This document shows, one piece after another, positions 7,534 through 16,354 of a stretch of DNA of 64,000 bases. The stretch is from positions 310,001-374,000 of the forward strand of contig CAVWTN010000002.1 of assembly GCA_963757945.1 (NCBI GenBank), in the 5' to 3' direction. Position numbers and translations under genes: made by a program. The DNA is from CAVWTN01 sp963757945. Lineage in GTDB: Bacteria > Vulcanimicrobiota > Vulcanimicrobiia > Vulcanimicrobiales > Vulcanimicrobiaceae. Position 1 is the stretch's first letter. Each line of letters opens with the position of its first letter. The notes beneath the pieces are model-generated. The model did not search any database. It saw only the letters and a program-made list of their open reading frames with translations, and had not been told where the DNA came from.

Positions 7534-9119
7534 GCCGTGACCGGGCGGGCGAGCGCCGTGGGAAAGTCCATTGCGAAAATGCTCCCGCCGCCCTCTCGCG
7601 GCCGGTATGAGACGCTGCCGCCGTGGTTCTCGGCGATGCGCCGCACGATGTAGAGCCCGAGCCCGGTGCCCGCGCCCTGGCGGCTCGAGCCGTTTGGCAG
7701 CCGCTCGAACAGCCGCGCGCGCTCGGCCTCCGGAACGCCGTAGCCGTCGTCTTCCACGACGACGTGCACGCGATCGTCCGGGCCGTGCGCGAACGCGACG
7801 TGGATCCAACCGCCGTTCGGCGTGAAGGTGACGGCGTTTGCAACCAGGTTCACGAACGCGCGCCGCAGTTCGCCGGGATCCCCCATCACCCGCACGTCGC
7901 CGCCCCCGTCGTCGACCTCGACGCGCAGCGCCTTGCGCTCCCATAGCGGCGCGAGTTCCGCCACGACGTCCTGCCCGAGCCGGCCGAGATCGACGCGCAC
8001 CCTGCGCCTCGAGGCTTCCCCCGATTCGTAGCGCGAAACGAGCAGCAGCGTTTCCGCAAGGCGTAGCAGTTCGTCGTTCGACTCGACGCTGCGCCGCAAG
8101 ATCTCCCGATACGCGACGGGCAAATCGCCGTATGCCCCGTCGAGCGCCTGCCGAAGCGTCATGCCGGCCGCCGCGAGCGGAGTGCGCAGATCGTGCGAGA
8201 GCGCATACACGATGTCGCGGATGATCTCGCTGCGCTCCGCGAGCGCCGCGTTCGCATGCGCGAGCGCCTCGTTGCGCTCCGCGAGTTGCGCGAACAGCGC
8301 GGCTTGCGCGAGCGCGTTCGACGACTGCGCGAGGAACGTCACAAAAAGATCGGCGCTCCCGCTCGGAAAGCGTTCGGCCTTCGTCGCCACCAGGACGATC
8401 CCAAAGGTGCGATCCCGCTCGCCGAGCGCGCCGCCGAGCGCGCTCTCGAAGCCGATCTCATCGAGCAGCAAGCGACCGAGCGGGTCGTCCCGCGTCACGC
8501 CGATCGTCCCGCCCTGCTCGAGGATCCTGCGCAACAGCGTCGCAAGCGGGGCCGCCGGCCGGTACCGCTCGATGTCGACGCCGGCCCCGGGACCCTCGCA
8601 ACGATAGATCGTCGGCTCCTCGACCGACGCCTCCGTCACGAAGAGCCAGCCGGCATCGGCGGGGAGCACCTTGACCGCTTCGCGCACGATCGCGCGATCG
8701 ATCAGGTCGCTGTTCACCGAGCGGCGCACTTCATCGCTCGCCCGCGCCAAATCGCGCTCGCGCGCGAGCCGATGCTCGCGTTCCGCCGCTTCGCCCGCAC
8801 GCCGCGACGCATCGCCGCCCGCGATGCTGAGCACGCCGACGAGAATGAAGGAGAGCGCCGAGATCACCCGGTCGCCGATCGCCACCGCATTCCACACCGC
8901 GCCGTCCTGGATCCCGTTGACGTATCCGGCGACGATATTCGCGACCAGCGCCGCGATGACGAGGGCCTGCGTGAAGCGCCGGTCGAGCGTGAGCGTCGAG
9001 AGCGCGATCGGGGCGTTCAGCAGGATCGCGGCAACGAACAGCTGCGGCGTCACGAGGTCAAGGACGAACGCTCCGAGCAAGAGAGCGACGCAGGCGATGC
9101 GGACCGTCCCGGCAGGCAC
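7530..9119 (-). CDS. Membrane sensor histidine kinase (TM region, GAF-like, HisKA, HATPase)
   Basis: The N-terminus has about four closely spaced transmembrane helices (residues about 5-100), then a coiled coil (RAGEAAEREHRLARERDL), a GAF-like region, a HisKA dimerisation helix with the phospho-acceptor His in YALSHDLRTPL, and an HATPase domain with N box (NLVANAVTFTPNGG), DDGYGVP and GTGLGLY. The GTG at 9119 was chosen because an earlier start (9221) would overlap the divergent kdpD-like gene by 64 bp. It is coupled to the NarL-type regulator. KdpD-like input domains are absent from this kinase but are encoded separately next door. Confidence 0.88.
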   Translation of the reverse strand: MPAGTVRIACVALLLGAFVLDLVTPQLFVAAILLNAPIALSTLTLDRRFTQALVIAALVANIVAGYVNGIQDGAVWNAVAIGDRVISALSFILVGVLSIAGGDASRRAGEAAEREHRLARERDLARASDEVRRSVNSDLIDRAIVREAVKVLPADAGWLFVTEASVEEPTIYRCEGPGAGVDIERYRPAAPLATLLRRILEQGGTIGVTRDDPLGRLLLDEIGFESALGGALGERDRTFGIVLVATKAERFPSGSADLFVTFLAQSSNALAQAALFAQLAERNEALAHANAALAERSEIIRDIVYALSHDLRTPLAAAGMTLRQALDGAYGDLPVAYREILRRSVESNDELLRLAETLLLVSRYESGEASRRRVRVDLGRLGQDVVAELAPLWERKALRVEVDDGGGDVRVMGDPGELRRAFVNLVANAVTFTPNGGWIHVAFAHGPDDRVHVVVEDDGYGVPEAERARLFERLPNGSSRQGAGTGLGLYIVRRIAENHGGSVSYRPREGGGSIFAMDFPTALARPVTA

Positions 9120-9157
9120 GCGGGGTAGTTCGCCGTCGGGGGCCGAAAACCGCGTCC

Positions 9158-11284
9158 GTGAGCGAGTACCCGAGCCGGCCCTCCGCAGAAGCGCTGCTGC
9201 GCGACGCGGAAGGAGCCCCACGCCTGACCGTGTACCTCGCCGCAGCGCCGGGAGCGGGCAAGACGCGCCGGCTGCTCGAGGATGCGCTGCGCGCCCACGC
9301 GGCCGGAATCCGCGTTGCGATCGGCTGGATCGAGACCAAGGCCCGGCCCGAACTGGATGCGCTGGCGGCCGCGCTACCCCGTCTCCCTCCCCGGCACGTC
9401 ACGCTCGAAGGCGCGACGTTCGCGGAGTTCGATCTCGAAGCCGCGCTCGCCGCACGACCCCAGCTCGTCGTGTTGGACGAACTCGCGCACTCGAATCTGC
9501 AAGGCAGCGTGAACCCGAAACGCTGGCAAGACGCGCTCGCCTTACGCGAAGCGGGCATCGGCGTCCTCGGCGCGCTCAACGTGATGCACCTCGAGCACGT
9601 CGCCGGCGTCGCCGAAGCCTTGATCGGCTTTCCGATCCGCGAGATCGTCCCGCTCTCGTTCCTGGAGAAGGCGGATCAGGTGATCGCGCTCGACGTCTCG
9701 CCCGACGTGCTCGAAGGGCGTTTGCTCTCCGGCGCGATCGTGCGCAACGAGGACATCGAGCGGGCGCGAGCCGGCATCTTCCGGCCGCAGACGATCAAGG
9801 TGCTGCGCGAAATGCTGCTGCGAACCGTCGATGATTTCGTCACGCCGCCCGATTCCGCGCGGCAGGCCTCGACCGCGATCGCGTTCGTGACGGGCGGCGT
9901 CGACGCGGCGGCGTTCGTCCGGCGCAGCGCCGCGCTCGCCGACGTCCTCGACCTCGCCTTCGAGGTTGCAGCGACCGACGGCGTTTCGGGCGAGGCCGTG
10001 CGGAGGCTGGCGGCGGCGCACGGGGCGCAGCCGGTTGCGAGCGAGGCGTTCTCGGGCAAGCAGCCGTTCTGGAATGCGCTGCGCGCATCGCTCGTGATCG
10101 TTCCTCCCGGCGGGCTTGCCCGGCGCATCGCGGACGGCCCGATCTCGCGCGACATCGCGATCATCGACGCGCCGCCGTTCGAGGCGACGGCGCGCGGCGG
10201 CGCCGAGCGGACGCCCTACGGGCAAACGATCGGCGACCGCCTGCGCATCGGCTACGGCCGGCTGATCGTGTATCTCGGCGCGGCCGCGGGCTGCGGCAAG
10301 ACCTACGCGATGCTCGACCGCGCCCACCAGCTCAAGGAGCAGGGCATCGACGTCGTCGCGGCGCTCGTCGAGACGCACGGCCGGCCGGAGACGATCGCCA
10401 AGCTCGAAGGGCTCGAAGAGCTGCCGCGGCTCGGGAGCGGCGCCCAGCATAAGGGATACGGCGAGCTGGATTTCGACGCGGTCCTGCGCCGGCGTCCCGC
10501 GGTTGCGCTGATCGACGAACTCGCGCACACGAACGCGCCAGGCTCGCCAAACCCCAAGCGCTATGACGACGTGCTCAGCGTGTTGCGCGCCGGGATCACC
10601 GTGATCACGACGCTGAACGTGCAGCATCTCGAAGGCCTCAACGACGCCGTCTTTCAGCTGACCGGGCAACGCGTTCGCGAGACGGTCCCAGATGCGATCC
10701 TCGAATTCGCAGACGACGTCGTGTTGATCGACGTCCCGCCCGAGACGCTGCGCGAACGGCTGCGCGCGGGCAAGATCTATCCGCCGGAGCGCATCGATCA
10801 GGCGCTCGGAAACTTCTTTCGCACCGAGAATCTTTCGGCGCTACGCGAGCTGGCATTGCGCGAGGTCGTGCACGCGCGCGCGAAGACGCCGCGCAACCCG
10901 CCGTTCTCGCGCCTGTTGCTCGGCGTAAAGGCGCGCGAACGCGATCAAGCGCTGATCGACCGCTGCGCGCGCCTGACCTCGCGGCTGGAGATCGACCTCG
11001 TCGTCGCACACGTGAATGCGAGCAGCGCGGCCGACCGCCGCATCGAAGGGCTCGAGGCGCGCGCGAACGCCGTGCGCGCCCGCTGGCGCTTCATCGAAGC
11101 GAAGGATGCGCCGAAGGCGCTCGTCGCCGCCGCCGAGGAAGTGCCCGGGACGGCGCTTGCGATCGAAGGCTTCCGCACGCGCCCGCGCTGGCCGTCGGGC
11201 CCCTCGTTCGCGCGAAAGCTCCTTGAGGCCGGCGCCCGGCGCATCTTCCTGCTCGCCCCGCACGCGCCCGACGAGCAACGCTAG
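9158..11284 (+). CDS. Kinase-less KdpD-like protein with two tandem KdpD sensor modules
   Basis: This 708-residue soluble protein contains two successive KdpD N-terminal modules. Module 1 has Walker A AAAPGAGKT (about residues 28-36) and 'VVLDELAHSNLQGSVNPKRW'. Module 2 has GAAAGCGKT (about 373-381), the fuller KdpD signature 'LIDELAHTNAPGSPNPKRY' and TTLNVQHLEGLND. A universal-stress-like domain follows (about 585-705). The transmembrane, HisKA and HATPase parts of a normal KdpD are missing. KdpD N-modules sense K+ or c-di-AMP status, and here the output route is unknown, perhaps the divergent kinase/regulator pair. Its TAG overlaps the stop of the opposing kdpA remnant (shared CTAG). Confidence 0.9.
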   Translation: MSEYPSRPSAEALLRDAEGAPRLTVYLAAAPGAGKTRRLLEDALRAHAAGIRVAIGWIETKARPELDALAAALPRLPPRHVTLEGATFAEFDLEAALAARPQLVVLDELAHSNLQGSVNPKRWQDALALREAGIGVLGALNVMHLEHVAGVAEALIGFPIREIVPLSFLEKADQVIALDVSPDVLEGRLLSGAIVRNEDIERARAGIFRPQTIKVLREMLLRTVDDFVTPPDSARQASTAIAFVTGGVDAAAFVRRSAALADVLDLAFEVAATDGVSGEAVRRLAAAHGAQPVASEAFSGKQPFWNALRASLVIVPPGGLARRIADGPISRDIAIIDAPPFEATARGGAERTPYGQTIGDRLRIGYGRLIVYLGAAAGCGKTYAMLDRAHQLKEQGIDVVAALVETHGRPETIAKLEGLEELPRLGSGAQHKGYGELDFDAVLRRRPAVALIDELAHTNAPGSPNPKRYDDVLSVLRAGITVITTLNVQHLEGLNDAVFQLTGQRVRETVPDAILEFADDVVLIDVPPETLRERLRAGKIYPPERIDQALGNFFRTENLSALRELALREVVHARAKTPRNPPFSRLLLGVKARERDQALIDRCARLTSRLEIDLVVAHVNASSAADRRIEGLEARANAVRARWRFIEAKDAPKALVAAAEEVPGTALAIEGFRTRPRWPSGPSFARKLLEAGARRIFLLAPHAPDEQR

Positions 11285-11600
11285 AACGTCTTGCCGGAGG
11301 CCGCGACCAGCGCTTCGGCGAGCGGACCGAGCGTATCGGCGGGCAAAAAGACGAGCGCGGAATCGACGAGCGCGACGCCGACGAGCAACAACGTGAACAG
11401 CCATGTTCCCGAAGTGTTGCGGGTTGAGTGGGAGCCGCTGCTGCGTTCGGAGGAGGGCATACATCGCAGCCCCGCTCACCAACCCGAACGCGAGCACGGA
11501 AGAGGCGTAGGTCTTCCAGTGCATCTCTTGGCCGGCATCGATCCGGCAGATGCGATAGAGCGCAGTTTCGAGCGGACGCAGGAGCCCCGCGAGCGCGGTT
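11281..11600 (-). pseudogene. Remnant of a second kdpA, with large internal deletion and frameshift
   Basis: Immediately after the kdpC stop the minus strand encodes a KdpA segment (LETALYRICRIDAGQEMHW ... RTQQRLPLNPQHFGN) matching residues about 38-100 of the intact KdpA (FYRLCRIRRDEEMSWKGY ... LQKWLPFNPQG). At about 11401-11407 the reading frame changes and the C-terminal 40 residues follow (TLLLVGVALVDSALVFLP, ending ASGKTF), matching KdpA's end (FFPADALGPIVEHL...GKTY). The first ~37 codons and roughly 420 central codons are gone, so no functional channel can be made. The sequence diverges clearly from the intact copy, so it looks like the relic of a separate kdp operon. Confidence 0.85.
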
Positions 11601-12281
11601 CTACTTCGCTGCGCCGCCGTCGAGCGCGAGGTTCAGTTCCAGCACGTTGACGTGCGGCTCTCCGAGAAAACCGAGTTGGCGGCCGCGAACGTGCGCGTCG
11701 ACGATCGCGCGCACGGCTTGCGCGGTGAGGCCGCGCGCCTTCGCGACCCGCTCGACCTGGAAGTAGGCGCCCTCCGGGCTGATGTCGGGGTCGATGCCGC
11801 TGCCGCTCGAGGTAACGAGATCCGCCGGAACGGGACCTTGCGCGTCCGGGTTCTCCTTGCGCAGCGCGACGACGGCGGCGGCCGTTGCGTCGATCAGTTT
11901 CTTCGAGGTCGGGCCGAGGTTCGTGCCGCCCGTCGCGGTCGGATCGTAACCGTTCTTACCGGCCGCGGACGGCCGGCCGTGGAAATATTTCGGCTTGGTC
12001 CAGAGCTGTCCCACGATCGACGAGGCGACGTTCGCCCCGTTCACGCTGACGAACGAGCCGTTCGCCTGACGCGGGAAAAGCGCGCCCGCGAGCGCCGTCA
12101 TGACGAACGGATACACGAGCCCGAGCAGCACGACGGAGACGAGCGTGTAGAGCGCCGCCGTGCCGAGCCCGCGCAGCAGGCCTTCGGCTGCGGGCTGCGG
12201 CCCAGGAGCAGCAGGCTGCGGCGCAGCGGCATTGCGCTGCGGCGACCCGATGGCAGGCTCGGAAGAAAAACGCGTGGCCAT
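11601..12281 (-). CDS. kdpC: Potassium-transporting ATPase subunit C (KdpC)
   Basis: The 226-residue KdpC has one transmembrane helix (about 42-62) and the conserved periplasmic blocks GSFV...GQLWTKPKYFHGRPSA, 'NLGPTSKKL', DLVTSSGSGIDPDISPEGA and VNVLELNLAL. KdpC acts as a catalytic chaperone that promotes ATP binding by KdpB. Relative to the E. coli protein it carries an extra Ala/Pro-rich cytosolic N-terminus of about 30 residues. It follows kdpB by 18 nt as the last intact gene of the kdpFABC operon. Confidence 0.95.
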   Translation of the reverse strand: MATRFSSEPAIGSPQRNAAAPQPAAPGPQPAAEGLLRGLGTAALYTLVSVVLLGLVYPFVMTALAGALFPRQANGSFVSVNGANVASSIVGQLWTKPKYFHGRPSAAGKNGYDPTATGGTNLGPTSKKLIDATAAAVVALRKENPDAQGPVPADLVTSSGSGIDPDISPEGAYFQVERVAKARGLTAQAVRAIVDAHVRGRQLGFLGEPHVNVLELNLALDGGAAK

Positions 12282-12299
12282 CGATGACTCCTCGTGCGC

Positions 12300-14363
12300 T
12301 TACGTGAGACGCAGAGCGGTCAAGATCACGTCGATGACCTTGATGCCGATGAAGGGAACGATGATCCCGCCGAGCCCGTAAACGAGCACGTTATCGCGCA
12401 GGACGAGGTTTGCACCACGCGGACGGTACGTGACGCCGCGCAGCGCGAGCGGGATCAGCGCGATGATGATCAGGGCGTTGAAGATGACGGCCGAGAGGAT
12501 CGCGCTATGGGGCGTCGCGAGACCCATGACGTTGAGCGCGGCCATCGCCGGATAGGCCGTGATGAACAGCGCCGGCAGGATCGCGAAATACTTCGCGACG
12601 TCGTTCGCGATCGAAAACGTGGTCAACGCGCCGCGCGTCATCAGCAGCTGCTTGCCGATCTCGACGATCTCGATCAGCTTCGTGGGATCCGAATCGAGAT
12701 CGACCATGTTGGCGGCTTCCTTCGCGGCCTGCGTCCCCGAGTTCATCGCGACGCCGACGTCGGCTTGCGCAAGCGCCGGGGCGTCGTTCGTGCCGTCGCC
12801 CGTCATCGCGACCAGCCGCCCCGACGCTTGCTCGCGCCGGATCAACTGCATCTTCGTCTCGGGCGTCGCTTCCGCCAGGAAATCGTCGACGCCGGCTTCG
12901 CGTGCGATCGCACTCGCCGTGAGCGGATTGTCGCCGGTGATCATCACCGTGCGAATGCCCATCGCTCGCAGGCGGTCGAAGCGTTCCTTCATGTTCGGCT
13001 TGAGGATGTCTTTGAGATAGATCGCGCCGAGAATCTGCGTGTCGCGCGCCAAGAGTAGCGGCGTGCCGCCGGCCCGTGCGATCCGCTCGACCTCGGGCGC
13101 CAGCACGGTCGCGCCGTCGCCGCCGCGTTCGCGCACCCAGGCGCGTACGGCGTCGGGTGCGCCCTTGCGGATCGCCGAACCGTCCGCCAGATCCAGCCCG
13201 CTCATCCGCGTGTAGGCGCTGAACGGAACGAAGCGCGCGTCCGCGGGGACCTTGCCGTCACCGCCCAGGACCGCCTCCTGTTCCGCCAGCGCGACGATCG
13301 AGCGGCCCTCCGGCGTTTCGTCGGGGACCGACGACAGGTATGCGCCGAGGTAGGCAGCCTTTCCGGCGATCCCGGGGGCGACGATGATCTCGCTCGCACG
13401 GCGGTTGCCGAGCGTGATGGTGCCGGTCTTGTCGAGCAAGAGCGTGTCGACGTCGCCGGCCGCTTCGACCGCGCGGCCGCTCATCGCGAGCACGTTGCGC
13501 TGTAGCACGCGGTCCATGCCGGCGATCCCGATCGCGGAGAGCAGCCCGCCGATCGTCGTCGGGATCAGGCAGACGAGCAGCGCGATCAGCACGGTGACGC
13601 TCGGGACGGTCCCCGCGAAGATCGAGAACGGCGAGAGCGTCATCACCGCGATCACGAAGATGATCGTCAGCCCAGAGAGCAGGATCGAGAGCGCGATCTC
13701 GTTCGGCGTCTTCTGGCGCTTCGCACCTTCGACGAGCGAGATCATACGATCCAGGAACGACTCGCCCGGATTCGAGGTGATCGCCACGACGATGTGGTCG
13801 GAGAGGACGCGCGTCCCGCCGGTTACGGCACTGCGGTCCCCGCCGGACTCGCGGATCACGGGCGCGGATTCGCCCGTGATCGCGGACTCATCGACGGAGG
13901 CCGCGCCCTCGACGACGTCGCCGTCGCCGGGGATCAACTCGCCGACGTCGACCCGAACGCGATCCCCGGCGCGTAGTTCCGTCGCGCTGACCGTCGCCAG
14001 CGTCCCGTCGGGCATGATGCGCTTCGCGGCCGTGTCGCTCTTGGTCCGGCGCAAGAACTCGGCCTGAGCTTTACCGCGCCCCTCGGCCACGGCCTCCGCG
14101 AAATTCGCGAATAGCACCGTGAACCACAGCCAGAGCGAGATAGCAAAATCGAATGCGGCCGCCCCGTTGCCGACGGCCAAATCGCGCGCGAAGAAGCCGA
14201 GCGTGACGAGCGCCCCGCCCTCCACGACGAACATGACCGGATTGCGCGCTTGGATGCGCGGATCGAGCTTGGCGAACGAGTCTCCGAGCGCGCGCTTGAT
14301 GATCTCCGGATCGAAGAGCGAGCGCGCTTGCGGACGGCGGTCTGCGCGACGTGGCTGGACCAT
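12300..14363 (-). CDS. kdpB: Potassium-transporting ATPase ATP-binding subunit (KdpB)
   Basis: This is a full-length P-type ATPase (687 residues). It has the TGES actuator loop at 163-166, the phosphorylated Asp311 in DKTGT, the MTGDGTNDAPALAQADVGVAM hinge motif and the IPTTIGGL segment of TM4 typical of KdpB. ATP hydrolysis here drives K+ movement through KdpA. The ATG at 14363 lies 1 nt after the kdpA stop; an upstream in-frame start would intrude into kdpA. The protein and its neighbours form the high-affinity K+ pump induced at low K+. Confidence 0.97.
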   Translation of the reverse strand: MVQPRRADRRPQARSLFDPEIIKRALGDSFAKLDPRIQARNPVMFVVEGGALVTLGFFARDLAVGNGAAAFDFAISLWLWFTVLFANFAEAVAEGRGKAQAEFLRRTKSDTAAKRIMPDGTLATVSATELRAGDRVRVDVGELIPGDGDVVEGAASVDESAITGESAPVIRESGGDRSAVTGGTRVLSDHIVVAITSNPGESFLDRMISLVEGAKRQKTPNEIALSILLSGLTIIFVIAVMTLSPFSIFAGTVPSVTVLIALLVCLIPTTIGGLLSAIGIAGMDRVLQRNVLAMSGRAVEAAGDVDTLLLDKTGTITLGNRRASEIIVAPGIAGKAAYLGAYLSSVPDETPEGRSIVALAEQEAVLGGDGKVPADARFVPFSAYTRMSGLDLADGSAIRKGAPDAVRAWVRERGGDGATVLAPEVERIARAGGTPLLLARDTQILGAIYLKDILKPNMKERFDRLRAMGIRTVMITGDNPLTASAIAREAGVDDFLAEATPETKMQLIRREQASGRLVAMTGDGTNDAPALAQADVGVAMNSGTQAAKEAANMVDLDSDPTKLIEIVEIGKQLLMTRGALTTFSIANDVAKYFAILPALFITAYPAMAALNVMGLATPHSAILSAVIFNALIIIALIPLALRGVTYRPRGANLVLRDNVLVYGLGGIIVPFIGIKVIDVILTALRLT

Positions 14364-14364
14364 G

Positions 14365-16065
14365 TTAGTACGTCTTCCCTTGCAGCATTTGGAGGTGTTC
14401 GACGATCGGCCCGAGCGCATCGGCCGGGAAGAACGTCAAGGCGCCGACGATGACGATGACGCCGAGCAAGAGCACGATGAAGATCGGCGAGTTCGTTTGG
14501 AACGTGCCGAGCGTCGCCGGGACGCTGCGCTTCCCCGCGAGCGAGCCGGCGAGCGCGACGACGGGGATGATGAACAGAAAGCGTCCGCACAGCATCACGA
14601 CGCCGGTCACGATGTTGAGATAGACGTTCCCGCTGACGCCGCCGAAGGCGCTCCCGTTGTTCTCCGTCGTCGACGTGAACATGTAGAGCATCTCCGAAAA
14701 GCCATGCGCGCCGTTGTTCCCCAGTTGCCCCGTCGCGACCGGGAGCAGCACCGAGACGGCGGTCGGAACGAGCGCGAAGAGCGGCAACACGAGCGCGGCG
14801 AGGATCGCGAGGATCACCTCGCGCTGCTCGATCTTCTTCCCCAGATACTCCGGCGTGCGGCCGACCATCAGGCCCGCGATGAATACGGTCAGCACGACGA
14901 ACGAGATCATGCCGTACATGCCGGTCCCCACGCCGCCGAAGATCACTTCGCCGATCTGCATGTTGACGAGCGGCACGAGCCCGCCGAGCGGCGTGAACGA
15001 ATCGTGCATGCTGTTGACCGCGCCGGTCGACGTGTCGGTCGAGATCGTCCCGAACAGCGTCGATGCGGCAGCCCCGAAGCGTACCTCTTTGCCTTCGAGG
15101 TTCGCGCCCGCGGCGCCGGCGTTGTGAAGCAGCGGATTGCCTGCGGCTTCGGCCCAGTATGCGGTTGCGAATCCCGCGAAGAACAAGACGCTCATCGCCG
15201 CGAAGATCGCCCAGCCCTGCCGCTGGTCTTTCGCATAACGTCCGTACGTGTACGTCAGCGCCGCCGAGATCAGGAACATCGCGAGCATCTCGAGCAAGTT
15301 GCTGAGCCCGGTCGGGTTCTCGTTCGGCGAGGCGGAGTTCGCGTTCACGAAGCCGCCGCCGTTCGTGCCCAGCTCCTTGATAATTTCTTGGGAAGCCATC
15401 GGGCCGCCCGTGATCGATTGCTTGAAGCCTTCGGCGGACGTGACGTCCGCGTAGGGGTGGAAGTTCTGCGGCACGCCTTGCCAGACCAGCACGAGCGCGC
15501 CGAGGATGCTCAGCGGCAGGAGTACGTAGAGCAGCGCGCGCGTCATGTCCACCCAGAAGTTACCGAGCGTCTTGCGATCCGTTCGCGTCACGCCCCGAAA
15601 GACGGCGATTGCAACGGCGATCCCGGCCGCGGCCGAGACAAAGTTATGCCAGCCGAGTCCGGCCATCTGCGAGAGATAGCTCATCGTGCTCTCGCCCGAA
15701 TAAAACTGCCAGTTCGTATTCGTCAGGAAACTGACGGCCGTGTTCCACGCGAGGTCGGGCGAGAGGTTGTCGTAGCCTTGCGGGTTGAACGGCAGCCACT
15801 TCTGTAAGCGCAACAACGCGTAGAGATACGCGAGCCCGGCGACCGAGAACGCGAGGATTGCGAACAGATAGCCCTTCCACGACATCTCCTCGTCGCGGCG
15901 TATCCGGCAAAGGCGATAGAACGCGCCTTCCACCGGCACGAGCAGCGGCGAGAGCAGGGTGCGCTCGCCGTCGAAGACTCGGGCCATGTACACGCCGAGC
16001 GGTTTCGTCAGCGCCAGCACGAGCGCGAAGAAAACCAGGGCCTGAAGCCATCCGATAAACGTCAT
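14365..16065 (-). CDS. kdpA: Potassium-transporting ATPase potassium-binding subunit (KdpA)
   Basis: The 566-residue channel-like subunit has about ten transmembrane helices and the four pore-loop regions of the superfamily: 'FLTNTNWQFYSGEST', ELGTNGGGFVNANSA, 'GTISTDTSTGAVNSMHDS' and FTSTTENNGSAFGG. These bind K+ before transfer to KdpB. It starts with ATG at 16065 and ends 1 nt before kdpB; kdpF is 10 nt upstream. Length and motifs are normal, in contrast to the decayed second copy behind kdpC. Confidence 0.97.
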   Translation of the reverse strand: MTFIGWLQALVFFALVLALTKPLGVYMARVFDGERTLLSPLLVPVEGAFYRLCRIRRDEEMSWKGYLFAILAFSVAGLAYLYALLRLQKWLPFNPQGYDNLSPDLAWNTAVSFLTNTNWQFYSGESTMSYLSQMAGLGWHNFVSAAAGIAVAIAVFRGVTRTDRKTLGNFWVDMTRALLYVLLPLSILGALVLVWQGVPQNFHPYADVTSAEGFKQSITGGPMASQEIIKELGTNGGGFVNANSASPNENPTGLSNLLEMLAMFLISAALTYTYGRYAKDQRQGWAIFAAMSVLFFAGFATAYWAEAAGNPLLHNAGAAGANLEGKEVRFGAAASTLFGTISTDTSTGAVNSMHDSFTPLGGLVPLVNMQIGEVIFGGVGTGMYGMISFVVLTVFIAGLMVGRTPEYLGKKIEQREVILAILAALVLPLFALVPTAVSVLLPVATGQLGNNGAHGFSEMLYMFTSTTENNGSAFGGVSGNVYLNIVTGVVMLCGRFLFIIPVVALAGSLAGKRSVPATLGTFQTNSPIFIVLLLGVIVIVGALTFFPADALGPIVEHLQMLQGKTY

Positions 16066-16075
16066 GAATCCGCCT

Positions 16076-16162
16076 CTAGAACTTCTCGGGACGGAGCATC
16101 GCGTAGCCGAGATAGACGAGGGACGCGAGCCCCAGCACGAGGCCGATCAGATTGTCGACCAT
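16076..16162 (-). CDS. kdpF: KdpF small membrane subunit
   Basis: This 28-residue peptide is one transmembrane helix followed by the KdpF tail (VYLGYAMLRPEKF), which is nearly invariant in the family. KdpF stabilises the KdpABC complex at the KdpA/lipid interface. It lies 10 nt before kdpA and begins 4 nt after the stop of another 28-residue membrane peptide. The frame is too short for default gene callers, but position and the LRPEKF ending make the call firm. Confidence 0.92.
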   Translation of the reverse strand: MVDNLIGLVLGLASLVYLGYAMLRPEKF

Positions 16163-16166
16163 GCGG

Positions 16167-16253
16167 CTACAGCCGCCCGCAGGCGTTCGTGTATGCGTCG
16201 AACGCAACGAAAAGCGCGAGGGATAGAACCACGAGCGAGATCTCCAGGACCAC
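16167..16253 (-). CDS. Putative 28-residue membrane peptide encoded upstream of kdpF
   Basis: A GTG-initiated frame preceded by GGGAGGG encodes one hydrophobic helix (residues about 2-19, EISLVVLSLALFVAF) followed by DAYTNACGRL and stops 4 nt before kdpF. Spacing, Shine-Dalgarno and hydrophobic composition argue that it is translated. From general knowledge, short membrane peptides ending in C-[EDG]-R-L are often found before kdpF in actinobacterial operons, but I know of no assigned function. It may be an additional single-helix subunit or a regulator of the pump. Confidence 0.6.
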   Translation of the reverse strand: MVLEISLVVLSLALFVAFDAYTNACGRL

Positions 16254-16263
16254 GGTTGCCCTC

Positions 16264-16336
16264 CCGAACGGACATCCACCAGCATAGCCGCGCGGCGGAC
16301 GGCCCGGGAGCCGCCGTTCGGACGGTCCGTTCGGAT
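16264..16336. promoter_or_regulatory. Repeated CCGTTCGGA elements in the kdp leader, candidate operators
   Basis: CCGTTCGGA occurs as two direct copies at 16314-16322 and 16327-16335 (13-bp period) and once inverted at 16264-16272, where it abuts the Shine-Dalgarno of the 28-residue peptide. All lie in the 101-bp gap between the channel-like gene and the kdp operon. Recurrence in so short a gap suggests a regulator-binding array; no protein can be assigned. A related core (CCGTTCGG) is also found in the dyad before miaA. Confidence 0.4.
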
Positions 16337-16354
16337 AGGCGGCGCCGAGCGGCG

